Source: Panopea generosa
Lineage: Eukaryota; Mollusca; Bivalvia; Adapedonta; Hiatellidae
Direction of reading: 5' to 3'
DNA: 64,000 bases
NCBI GenBank assembly: GCA_029582155.1
Contig: CM055907.1
Coordinates: forward strand, 10,068,299-10,132,298
Shown: positions 54,526 through 64,000 of the stretch, one piece after another
How the letters are laid out: the number at the start of each line of letters is the position of its first letter
Numbering within the stretch: the first letter of the stretch is position 1
The notes under the pieces: model-generated
Databases searched by the model: none
What the model saw: only the letters and a program-made list of their open reading frames with translations
Told to the model about the DNA's origin: nothing
Made by a program: the position numbers and the translations under genes

Positions 54526-56616
54526 GACACCATAACGATCTTTCAATTTTATTATGTGACATCATACCAAAATACCAATGTTATTATTGACACTATAACG
54601 AGATACCAATATTATTCGTGACACCATCCCATAATACCCATGTTATAAGTGATACTATAACTAGATATTAATGTTATTAGTGACACCATACAGAGATATC
54701 AGTGTGATTAGTGACACCATACCATAAAAACAATGTTATTAGTGACATCAAAACGAGATATCAATGTTATTTATGACAATTTACCGAGAAACCAATGTGA
54801 TTAGTGACACTCTACCTAGATATCAATGTTATTAGTGACACCGTACCTAGATATCAATATTATAAGTGACATCATCCCGAGATATCAATATTATTAGTGA
54901 CATGATATCCATGTTTTTAGTGACAACATACCGAAGTATCAGTGTTATTAGTGACATTATTCCGAGATAGCAATGTTATTAGTGACATCATACCGAGATA
55001 TCAGTGTTATTAATGACACTTTACCGAGATTGCAATGTTATTAGTGACAACATTCCGAGATTTCAATGTTATTAGTGACAACATTCCGAGATATCGATGT
55101 TATTTGTGACAACATACCTAGATATCAGTGTTATAGGTGGCAACATACCGAGATATCAATGTTATAAGTGACACAGTACCGAGATATCAACGTTATAAGA
55201 GAAATCATACCGAGACATCAATGTTATTAGTGACACCATACCAAGATATCAGTGTTGTTACTGACACCATACAGAGATATCAATGTTGTTAGTGACACCA
55301 TACCGAGATACCAATGTTATTAGTGACACCATACCAAGATATCAATTTTATTATTGACATCATTCCAAGATATCAATGTTATAAGTGACACCATACCAAG
55401 ATATCAATGTTATTAGTGACACCATATTGATATATCAAAGTTATTAGTGACACCATACCGAGATATCAGTATTATAAGTAACACCATATCGATATATCGG
55501 TGTTATCAGTGACACCATTAGGATATACCAATGCTATTAGTGACACATTACCATGATACCAATGTTATTAGTGACATTATTCCGCTATATCAATATTATC
55601 AGTGACACAATACCAAGATATAACTATTAATAGTGACACCATACCGAGATGCCAATGTTATTTGTGACATCATACCGAGATATTAATAATATTTGTAACA
55701 ACATTCCGAGATATCAATAATATTTGATGAACATACCGAGATATCAATTTTATGAGTGACTCATTACCATAATATCAATATTATTAGTGACACCATAACG
55801 AGAAATCAATGTTATTAGTTTCACATTACCGAGAAATCAATTTTATTAGTGACATTATGACAATATACTAGTGTTTTTAGTGACACCATTCCTTGATATC
55901 AATGTTATTAGTGCCTTTATACCGAAATATCAATGTTATAAGTGACATTATGCCAATATATCAGTGTTATTAGTGACACCATATCATGATATCAATGTTA
56001 TTAGTGTCATTATACCGAGAGATCAATGTTATAAGTGACATTATGCCAATATATCAGTTTTATTAGTGACACCATACCGAGATATCAATGTTATTAGTGT
56101 CATTATACCGAGATATCAATGTTATAAGTGACATTATGTCAATATATCAGTGTAATTAGTGACACCATACCGTGATATCAATGCTATTAGTGTCATTATA
56201 TCAAGATTTCAATGTTATAAGTGACATTATGCCAATATATCAGTGTTATTAGTGACATTATGCCAATATATCAGTGTTATAAGTGACATTGTGCCAATAT
56301 ATCAGTGTAATAAGTGACACCATACCATAATATCAATGTAATTAATGCCTATTATACCGAGATATCAATGTTATAAGTGACATTATACCAATATATCAGT
56401 GTTATTAGTGACACCATACCATGATATCAATGTTATATTAAGTGACATTATGCCAATATATCAGTGTTATAAGTGACATTATGCCAATATATCAGTGGTA
56501 TTAGTGAATTATGTCAATATATCAGTATTATTAATGACACCATACCATGATATCAATGTAATAAGTGACATTAAGCCAATATATCAGTTTTGTTAGTGAC
56601 ATTATACCAATAAATC
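54526..56616 (+). repeat. 31-bp satellite array, ~2.1 kb
   Basis: The monomer is CCGAGATATCAATGTTATTA plus GTGACACCATA. From about 55930 rightwards two forms alternate: form a (ACACCATACCGAGATATCAA) and form b (CATTATGCCAATATATCAGT). This gives a 62-bp dimeric higher-order unit, and the rightmost part is mostly form b. Left units are more diverged. The array resumes after the LINE insertion at 58061. Confidence 0.95.
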
Positions 56617-56627
56617 AGTGTTATTAG

Positions 56628-56911
56628 TTTAAACATATTTTATTCACAAATAGTATACAATTACATTGAAAATATCACATATTAGTTAACACATGTGTAT
56701 ACAATTATGAAAGGGATTCAGAAGAAAGCTTACAGCTTTTGTGAATCTGTCTCCCAAAATCAATCTATTAAATATGTGACAGTATTACAATTATATATAT
56801 ATATATATATCAATGAATGATAGTATAAGGATCTGTAGATGTTCCTACATATTATATATAGAGATATAAATTTCTTAATAGAATATGTCAAGAAACTTTG
56901 CATATTGTAAC

Positions 56912-56952
<41 letters not shown>

Positions 56953-58060
56953 GATGGGTGAAATTTTGCTGTTCGTCTCAACAGGAATAGGAATAGCCAT
57001 TGAGGGACTTAATGGTATGGTCAGTTATGTACAGATATATCGAAACTAAGTTCAGATAAATGTTAGTTAAAATTAAGATTTGAAAGGATTTGAAAATATT
57101 AACTGTTAAGTGGTTTATGCGCTACTTGAATCTTTTTGATGCTATTATATAGTCTTGTACTATTAGAAATAAGCTTGTATTGATTTCAATGGATAACAAG
57201 GGATCTCCAAACAAAAGTGTATTTACAGTTGGTTGTATGTTTAATTCTCGTATTTTTTGTAACATAATGTCTCTCTGCTCCGTATACGAAGAGCAAATGA
57301 AGAGGTAATGATCTGTGTTTTCTATTAATCCACATGTACAAAGTGGGCTGTTGATTAAGTTTTTAGTGTATAGAAGATAATTAAGAGGACTACAGTATGT
57401 TCTTAGGCGAGTGTGTTGGATCTGTGATAATCTCTTCCCTGCATAATAGTGTTTTGGAGTAATAAGTCGGTTGCTATTGAGTTTATTCTTAAAAACTGTA
57501 ATTGATTCTGAGTTTTTTATTTCTATTGATAGTTCGTTCCAGTCCCTTGTTGTAGAGGGAAGAAAAGATTTGTAAAAAAGCTGGGTATTACATGGTAATG
57601 TACGGTTGTCATTTGAATTTCGCAGGTTGTACGTAACTGTATTACCGATGTTTGCAGGGACTAGAGCAGTAAGAGGAGATGGTGCAAGGTTGTGAGTCAT
57701 TTTATAAAATAAGGACAATTTGTGTTTTTTACGTCTATGTATTAACCATTCCCAGCCAATTTCCTGATAAAGTGTTTGAATTGAGATTAGTTTAGTAGTT
57801 CCAGTTGCTATTCTAGCTGCTTCTGTTTGAATGGATTCTAGTTCTTGTTCTTCGTATTGTGTACAGTTATCCCAGACTACATCTGCGTATTCCAAGATGG
57901 GTCTAATGAATGTTAAATACATTATTTCTAATGATTTTCGATCTAATTGAAACTTAAATTTTCTCATAATATTAATTTTCTTCCAAGCCCTTTCTTTAAT
58001 ACTATAAAAGTGTTCGTGCCATGTTCCATTTGAAGATAGAGTTAGACCTAAATGTTTATG
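56628..58060 (-). mobile_element. 5'-truncated CR1/Jockey-like LINE inserted in the satellite
   Basis: On the minus strand, 57122-58060 encodes the C-terminal part of a reverse transcriptase, open for about 312 codons. Landmarks are LGLTLSSNGTW, FIRPILEYADVVWDN, EAARIATGTTKL, FLPSTTRDWNELS and HTRLRTYCSPLNY. A terminal zinc-knuckle-like CTCGLIENTDHYLFIC follows, then SYTEQRD. The RT palm and endonuclease are absent. The frame extends upstream 17 residues into satellite DNA, so the apparent Met start is an artefact. The 3' UTR (56628-57121) holds GA and TA microsatellites and ends in the same motif as the relic at 3431. AGTGTTATTAG flanks both ends exactly (56617-56627 and 58061-58071), proving insertion into the array. 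The intact frame suggests a recent event. Confidence 0.92.
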
Positions 58061-58483
58061 AGTGTTATTAGTGACCTTATGCCAATATATCAGTGTTATA
58101 AATGACATCATACCTTGATATCAATGTAATTAATGCCTATTATACCGAGATATCAATGCTATAAGTGACATTATACCAATATATCAGTGTTATTAGTGAC
58201 ACCATACCATGATATCAATGTTATATTAAGTGACATTATGCCAATATATCAGTGTTATAAGTGACATTATGCCAATAAATCAGTGGTATTATTGACATTA
58301 TGCCAATATATCAGTGTTATTAGTGACATTATGCCAATATATCAGTGTTATAAGTGACATTATGCCAATATATCAGTGTTATTAGTGACACCATACCATG
58401 ATATCAATGTTATAAGTGACATTATGCCAATATATCAGTGTTATTACTGACATTATGCCAATATATCAGTGTTATTAGTGAGG
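58061..58483 (+). repeat. 31-bp satellite, continuation right of the LINE
   Basis: It is mostly form-b units (CATTATGCCAATATATCAGT) with a few form-a units, in phase with the array left of the insertion. It ends at GTTATTAGTGAGGTG near 58483. Confidence 0.95.
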
Positions 58484-58960
58484 TGTAATCAGTAAAATTG
58501 ATGTAAAACATTAGTTGCCCTGTCAAAATCTAGTTTACTGGCTCAATATTTCTGTTGTGGGGCTTATTTTGACAAGTAATAACTCCAGCCGTCTGCGTAT
58601 GAAAATATTCGGTATAGTTTTTGCACAGCGGGTGTCTGAAGACAGTTGATGGTATGTGGGCTGTGCCTTGAAGTAAAAGGCCTTTACTCAACTTATGTTT
58701 GTCACTATTTTTTGAAAATTAAATTCATGAAAAAAGAAATCAGATGATGTGGTGGATCTATCCAATGTTCGTTATATCTCTTCTTGCCTGTGGCTGTATA
58801 TTTTGATTATTGTATGATGTATAAATAAATGAATTCTGATTGGCCACAATGATCCGTAATTAGACAGATTCTTTTTGATATTGAACAGTTTTATTTTGGG
58901 TTTTGCAACAAACAACAACAGCTGGGTGCTGTTGCCGCAGCTGTTATTTAACAAAGAAAC
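58484..58960. other. Spacer, no gene seen
   Basis: No recognisable coding sequence or repeat is seen until the Harbinger-like scrap. Confidence 0.4.
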
Positions 58961-59150
58961 CAGCGCCAAGAGAGGCGGTCCTTCTACGGCAACTACGCCA
59001 ACCTGATGCGGCAACTTCGCCAACCTGATGCTGCAAATACGCAAACCTGATGCCGGAACCGGAGAGGAAATCACAGTGAGATTTCATCAACTACATGCGC
59101 ATTGAACCATGCATGTTCCACGAATTGCTTCTCTGACTGAAGCAAGATCT
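58955..59150 (+). pseudogene. PIF/Harbinger transposase N-terminal relic
   Basis: The plus strand reads RQERRSFYGNYANLMRQLRQ (58970-59030). After a frameshift it reads DFINYMRIEPCMFHELLL, a stop, then LKQDLE (59080-59150). The order (basic region, Y-x2-L-M-x2-L, then N-Y-M-R-x-x-P-x-M-F-x-E-L-L) is that of the N-terminal part of animal Harbinger transposases. The catalytic DDE region is missing. A local triplication of CAACCTGATGC occurs at 59000-59050. Confidence 0.6.
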
Positions 59151-59189
59151 CGAGCCTTGATATTTGATCGAGCGATCTGTCTTACAACT

Positions 59190-59356
59190 GGCTACGATTG
59201 GTTGCAATTGACAATGCGAGCGGTCGCAGGTCACAACCACTAATCGTACGGTTACCTACGATTGATCATGCTATCGATCGTCTCCAACCGTTGGTGATCG
59301 CACGACCACGCGTCCCACCAGTCGTACGATGACCTACCACCAGTCTTAAGAGCAAT
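59190..59356. repeat. Palindrome-rich stretch (CGATCG/CGTACG)
   Basis: Many short palindromic motifs occur in 170 bp, including TCGTACGG, ATCGATCG, CGTACGAT and GCGATC. It continues into the start of the duplicated block and is probably the remains of a foldback or Harbinger-related non-autonomous element. Confidence 0.5.
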
Positions 59357-60610
59357 CGCAGAATGCGATCACTAATTGAGATCGTAGAAAAATTGCCGAT
59401 TGGTCGTACCTCGTCCAAATTGCCACCAATCGTACGATCCAGAAAACGCATGATTCAGTGTGACTGAGGATTAAGACGTTGAACTTTTATTTAAACTTCT
59501 TTTATTTTTACTTTTATAAAATGTTTAATCTGAACTTGCCGATTTTTTGGCATTTCCTATACAAAAAAGCTAGTTAATGCTCAGAATTCATTTATTTATA
59601 TTTTTTGTAATATGATGTGCTATGCACCAGAAAAAACATAAATAGTGACCTTGCCGACTACCTCGGTCTATATTTTTTCCGGTGCATATCACATTATATT
59701 GCACAGCTGAAAAGTCCATAATTGTATAATAGTCAAATAAACGATTTGTCAAATGTTATTATTCCAAATTTGACTAAGTTTTCTGTATTGTTGGTTCAAA
59801 AGTTTTATATATAGCTTATGTTTTTATCATGCCAACATTAAATAAAATGTATTCGATTTGATTTGATTTTAAAGTTACGTATTTTTATCTACCATAAATA
59901 TGTAAATATATAGCGCCTATTGTATATGTTAAAAGTATGTGTAAAATTTTAATACAAAAACACATACAGATACAAAGTCATACATTCTGTTGAGCAATGA
60001 TTAAACTGTGGGAACTCTAAGTTTACTTAAAAAACGCGAATTGGTAAAGGGAAATAACCCAAGTAACATATATTGTCAGAATAAAATGGATTACTTCCTC
60101 TGGTGAAATTGTTACGATATACTGTGCAAAATGTACTGCCGGGCCCGATTAGCTCAGTCGGTTACGCGTCTGACTATCAATTCAGGGGTCTTGAGTTCGA
60201 ATCCCCGCCCGGCAACAGTCTCCGTGATGATTGATATACAACATTGTATCTCATTATCATTCGTCTCTCAACGCTAATTCAAGTGGGAAAGTTATCAGCT
60301 ACTTGCGAAGATGGGGTGTGCTCGAGTACTGGTTAACCTTTCAGAATCCAAGCAAACAATGGTTAGGCTAACTGATCGTCTGTTTGCCCTCGACGTCATT
60401 AAAATGACGATAATTATTCATTCATTCATTCATTCATTGCATAATGTACACTGTACTATGGTCACAGGACGTGATGTGTTATGTTATATATATCATAGGT
60501 GTATCTGTAGTATACATGCAGTAGTCTTTATTCTTTACAGATGCATATGGTGAACCTATATAATTAATATTATTACTATTAAATCTGTTATTATATTATC
60601 ATTATCATTA
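59357..60610 (+). repeat. Right copy of the ~1-kb duplicated block
   Basis: It is colinear with 402-1440 and contains a truncated copy of the palindromic MITE at about 59604-59720. It differs by the inserted SINE-A and by small indels near 59490 and 59830. The block again sits between a 31-bp satellite array (with extra DNA between) and a TAG array. Confidence 0.9.
60138..60438 (+). mobile_element. SINE-A copy, most complete, absent from the left duplicate
   Basis: The tRNA-like head runs from GCCGGGC to GCCCGGC with the A box TAGCTCAGTCGG and B box GAGTTCGAATCCCC. The body has ATTCGTCTCTCAACGCTAAT, CAAGTGGGAAAGTTATCAGC and GGGGTGTGCTCGAGTACTGG. It ends in an (ATTC)n tail. Flanks GCAAAATGTACT (60126-60137) and GCATAATGTACA (60439-60450) form a 12-bp target duplication with two mismatches. 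The first 70 bp could resemble a tRNA gene, but the attached body and tail identify a SINE. Confidence 0.92.
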
Positions 60611-60614
60611 TTAA

Positions 60615-60664
60615 ATTGTTATTATAAACAGTAGTAGCAATAGTAGTAGTAGTATGTGTAGTAG

Positions 60665-60697
<33 letters not shown>

Positions 60698-61549
60698 GAG
60701 TAGTAGCAGAAGTAGTAGTAGTAGTAGTAGTAACAGTAGTAGTAGCAGTAGTAGTAGTAGTAGTAGTAGTACCACTAGTAGCAGTAGTAGATGTAGTATG
60801 TGTAGTAGGAGTAGTAGTAGAAGTAGCACAAGTAGTAGTAGTAGGAGTAGAAGTAGTATGTGTAGTAGGAGTAGTAGTGGTAGATGTAGTAGCAATAGTA
60901 GTAGTATGTGTATTAGGAGTAGTAGTAGAAGTAGTTGCAGAAGTAGCACAAGTAGTAGTAGTAGTAGTAGTAGTCGTAGTAGTACTAGTAGCACTAGTAG
61001 CAGTAGTAGAAGTAGTAGTAGAAGTAGAAGCAGAAGTTGCACAAGTAGTAGTAGTAGGAGTAGTAGTAGTATGTGTAGTAGGAGTAGTAGTAGAAGTAGT
61101 AGCAGAAGTAGCACAAGTAGTAGTAATAGTAGCAGTAGCAGTAGTAGTAGTAGTAGATGTAGTACCAATAGTAGTAGTAGTAGTAGCACTAGTTGCACTA
61201 GTAGCAATAGTAGTAGTAGTAGTATTAGATGTAGTAGCAATAGTAGTAGTAGTAGGAGGAGTAGTGGTAGAAGTAGTAGCAGAAGTAGCACAAGTAGTAG
61301 TAATAGTAGCAGTAGCAGTAGTAGTAGTAGTAGATGTAGTAGCAATAGTAGTAGTAGTAGTAGCACTAGTTGCATTAGTAGCAATAGTAGTAGTAGTAGT
61401 ATTAGATGTAGTAGCAATAGTAGTAGTAGTAGTATGTGTTGTAGGAGTAGTAGTAGAAGTAGTAGTTGTATGTGTAGCAGGAGTAGTAGGAGTAGTAGTA
61501 GTAGTAGCACAAGTAGTAGTAGTAGGAGTAGTAGTAGTATGTGTAGTAG

Positions 61550-61585
<36 letters not shown>

Positions 61586-61716
61586 GAGTAGTAGCAGAAG
61601 TAGTAGTAGTAGTAGTAGTAACAGTAGTAGTAGCAGCAGTAGTAGTAGTAGTAGTAGTACCACTAGTAGCAGTAGTAGATGTAGTAGTAGTAGTAGTAGT
61701 AGTAGCACTAGTAGTA

Positions 61717-61749
<33 letters not shown>

Positions 61750-61917
61750 CTAGGAGCAGTAGTAGTAGTAGTAGTAGCAGTAGTAGTAGAAGTAGTAGCA
61801 GAAGTAGCACAAGTAGTAGTAGTAGTAATAGTAGCACTAGTAGCAGTAGAAGTAGCAGTAGTAGCACTAGTAGCAGTAGTAGATGGAGTAGTAGTAGTAG
61901 TAGTAGCACTAGTAGTA

Positions 61918-61953
<36 letters not shown>

Positions 61954-62482
61954 ATAGTAGCACTAGTAGTAGTAGAAGTAGTAGTAGTAGATGTAGTAGC
62001 ACTAGTAGCACTAGTAGTAGTAGAAATAGTAGTAGTAGTAGTAGATGTAGTAGCAATAGTAGTAGTAGTAGTAGTAGTAGAAGCAGTAGCACTAGTAACA
62101 GTAGTAGTAGTAGCACTAGTAGCAGAAATAGCAATATTAGTAGTAGTAGTAGTAGTAGTAAAAGTAGCAGTAGTTGTAGATGTAGTAGCAATAGTAGTAG
62201 TAATAGTATGTGTAGTAGTAGTAGTAGTAGTAGTAGTATGTGTAGTAGGAGTAGTAGTAAAAGTAGCAGTAGTTGTAGATATAGTAGCAATAGTAGTAGC
62301 AGTAGTATGTGTAGTAGGAGTTGTAGTAGAAGTAGTAGCAGAAGTAGCACAAGTAGTAGTAGTAGAAGCAGTAGTAGTAGTAGTAGTAGCAGCACTAGTA
62401 GCACTAGTAGCATTAGTAGCAATAGTAGTAGTAGTAGTAGTAGATGTAGTAGCAATAGTAGTTGTAGTAGTATGTGTAGTAG

Positions 62483-62518
<36 letters not shown>

Positions 62519-62647
62519 CAGAAGTAGCACAAGTAGTAGTAGTAGTAGTAGTAATAGAAGTAGCACTAGTAGCACTAGTAGCATTAGTAGCAATAGTAGT
62601 AGTAGTAGATGAAGTAGCAATAGTAGTAGTAGTAGTATGTGTAGTAG

Positions 62648-62689
<42 letters not shown>

Positions 62690-63190
62690 AAGTAGCACAA
62701 GTAGTAGTAGTAGTAGTAGTAGTACTAGTAGCACTAGTTGCACTAGTAGCAATAGTAGTAGTAGTAGATGTAGTAGCAATAGTAGTAGTACTAGTAGCAG
62801 TAGTTGCACTAGTAGCAATAGTAGTAGTAGTAGAAGTAGTAGTACTAGTAGCACTAGTTGCTTTAGTAGCAATAGTAGTAGTAGTAGTAGTAGTAGTAGT
62901 AGATGTAGTAGCAAAAGTAGTAGTAGTAGTAGCACTAGTTGCACTAGTAGAAGTAGTAGTAGTAGTAGTAGTAGATGTAGTAGCAATAGTAGTAGAAGTA
63001 GTATGTGTAGTAGGAGTAGTAGTAAAAGTAGTAGTAGTATGTGTAGTAGGAGTAGTAGTAGAAGTAGCACAAGTAGTAGTAGTAGGAGTAGAAGTAGTAT
63101 GTGTAGTAGGAGTAGTAGTGGTAGATGTAGTAGCAATAGTAGTAGAATGTGTATTAGGAGTAGTAGTAGAAGTAGTTGCAGAAGTAGCAC

Positions 63191-63225
<35 letters not shown>

Positions 63226-64000
63226 CTAGTAGCAGTAGTAGAAGTAGTAGTAGTAGTAGTAGTACCACTAGTAGCAGTAGTAGATGTAGTATGTGTAGTA
63301 GGAGTAGTAGTAGAAGTAGCACAAGTAGTAGTAGTAGGAGTAGCAGTAGTATGTGTAGTAGGAGTAGTAGTGGTAGATGTAGTAGCAATAGTAGTAGTAT
63401 GTGTATTAGGAGTAGTAGTAGAAGTAGTTGCAGAAGTAGCACAAGTAGTAGTAGTAGTAGTAGTAGTCGTAGTACTAGTAGCACTAGTAGCAGTAGTAGA
63501 AGTAGTAGTAGAAGTAGTAGCAGAAGTAGCACAAGTAGTAGTAGTAGGAGTAGTAGTAGTATGTGTAGTAGGAGTAGTAGTAGAAGTAGTAGCAGAAGTA
63601 GCACAAGTAGTAGTAATAGTAGCAGTAGCAGTAGTAGTAGTAGTAGATGTAGTAGCAATAGTAGTAGTAGTAGTAGTAGCACTAGTTGCACTAGTAGCAA
63701 TAGTAGTAGTAGTAGTATTAGATGTAGTAGCAATAGTAGTAGTAGTAGTATGTGTAGTAGGAGTAGTAGTAGAAGTAGTAGTAGTATGTGTAGCAGGAGT
63801 AGTAGGAATAGTAGTAGTATGTGTAGTAGGAGTAGTAGAAGTAGTAGTAGTAGTAGCACAAGTACTAGTAGTATGTGTAGTAGGAATAGTAGGAGTAGTA
63901 GTAGAAGTAGCACAAGTAGTAGTAGTAGGAGTAGTAGTAGTATGTGTAGTAGGAGTAGTAGTAGAAGTAGCACAAGTAGTAGTAGTAGGAGTAGTAGTAG
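60615..64000. repeat. TAG triplet array, at least 3.4 kb, with long internal repeats
   Basis: An imperfect (TAG)n array with AGTATGTGTAGTAGGAG, AGAAGTAGCACAAGTAG and CACTAGTAGC variants runs past the window end. It supports giant frames of low-complexity Leu/Ile (minus, 1,120 codons) and Ser/Arg (plus, 652 codons) that follow from the period alone. Order of variants repeats over long distances: the stretch at about 60830-61440 resembles 63080-63740, including TGGTAGATGTAGTAGCAATA and GAAGTAGTTGCAGAAGTAGC. A shorter part, 63360-63480, repeats it again. Confidence 0.95.

Noticed and set aside
57122-58111. Met start of the RT frame at 58111
   Set aside because: The first ~17 residues are translated satellite DNA beyond the LINE boundary at 58060.
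60138-60210. Apparent tRNA gene with matching 7-bp ends
   Set aside because: It is the head of a SINE: body, ATTC tail and target duplication follow, and sister copies at 28134 and 29896 share them.
60654-62612. 652-codon plus-strand Ser/Arg-rich frame
   Set aside because: Same triplet array read in another frame; not a plausible RS protein without flanking exons.
60611-63973. 1,120-codon minus-strand frame rich in Leu
   Set aside because: It is a direct product of the TAG triplet period; the overlapping plus-strand frame is equally open. No domain, start context or codon bias.

Overview
The window looks like repeat-dense, AT-rich, largely intergenic DNA from an animal, most likely a bivalve mollusc. 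I infer this from the only intact gene, a single-exon TRIM-type protein of a kind greatly expanded in bivalves. The sequence also carries several tRNA-derived SINE families, CR1/Jockey-like LINE remnants and diverged tandem repeats with phrases common in bivalve DNA, such as GGTCAAGGTCA and TTATGGCCCTTTT. There is no bacterial gene organisation, no operon and no CRISPR array. The species is not established.

Layout. 1-2.56 kb: the end of a 31-bp satellite, a ~1 kb unique block with a palindromic MITE, then a TAG-triplet array. 2.98-4.72 kb: a Ty3/gypsy relic abutting a dead LINE. 7.9-12.95 kb: about 33 copies of a 150-bp satellite with a ~1.05 kb higher-order period. 14.4-21.2 kb: two tandem copies (A, B) of a multi-kb cassette. 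Copy A carries a tRNA-Leu-like SINE and a 1.2-kb hAT-like element that copy B lacks. 21.4-25.6 kb: weak exon-like pieces, the last resembling a W-x2-EE DNA-binding-like domain. 25.9-44.3 kb: a mosaic of diverged tandem repeats, LINE and SINE relics, a pogo-like MITE, a CACGTG-rich ~350-bp repeat, and cassette copy C (40.85-42.39 kb). 44.7-46.9 kb: about 30 copies of a 74-bp minisatellite. 46.9-49.9 kb: cassette copies E and D. 49.9-50.6 kb: TACGTA-rich low-complexity DNA. 52.3-54.3 kb: the intact TRIM gene. 54.5-58.5 kb: the 31-bp satellite again, split by a 5'-truncated LINE with a clear 11-bp target duplication. 58.96-60.6 kb: a Harbinger relic and a second copy of the unique block from 0.4-1.44 kb, this time holding a SINE. 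60.6 kb to the end: a second, larger TAG-triplet array.

How it fits together. Both ends of the window carry the same ordered set (31-bp satellite, unique block, TAG array) in the same orientation about 59 kb apart. The locus therefore appears to be a large direct duplication, or an assembly duplicate. Within it, insertions with target duplications and matching empty sites give relative dates. SINE-B entered the cassette before A, B and D separated; SINE-D and the hAT-like element entered A later; a SINE-A copy entered the right-hand flank after the 59-kb duplication. The cassettes share a CACGTG box and, in some copies, a splice-donor-like GAG|GTGAGTG. I raise, as inference only, that they could be duplicated promoter plus first-exon units of a gene family such as the TRIM gene. 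I found no convincing new biological system. The best leads are the cassettes, the terminal duplication and the CACGTG repeat.
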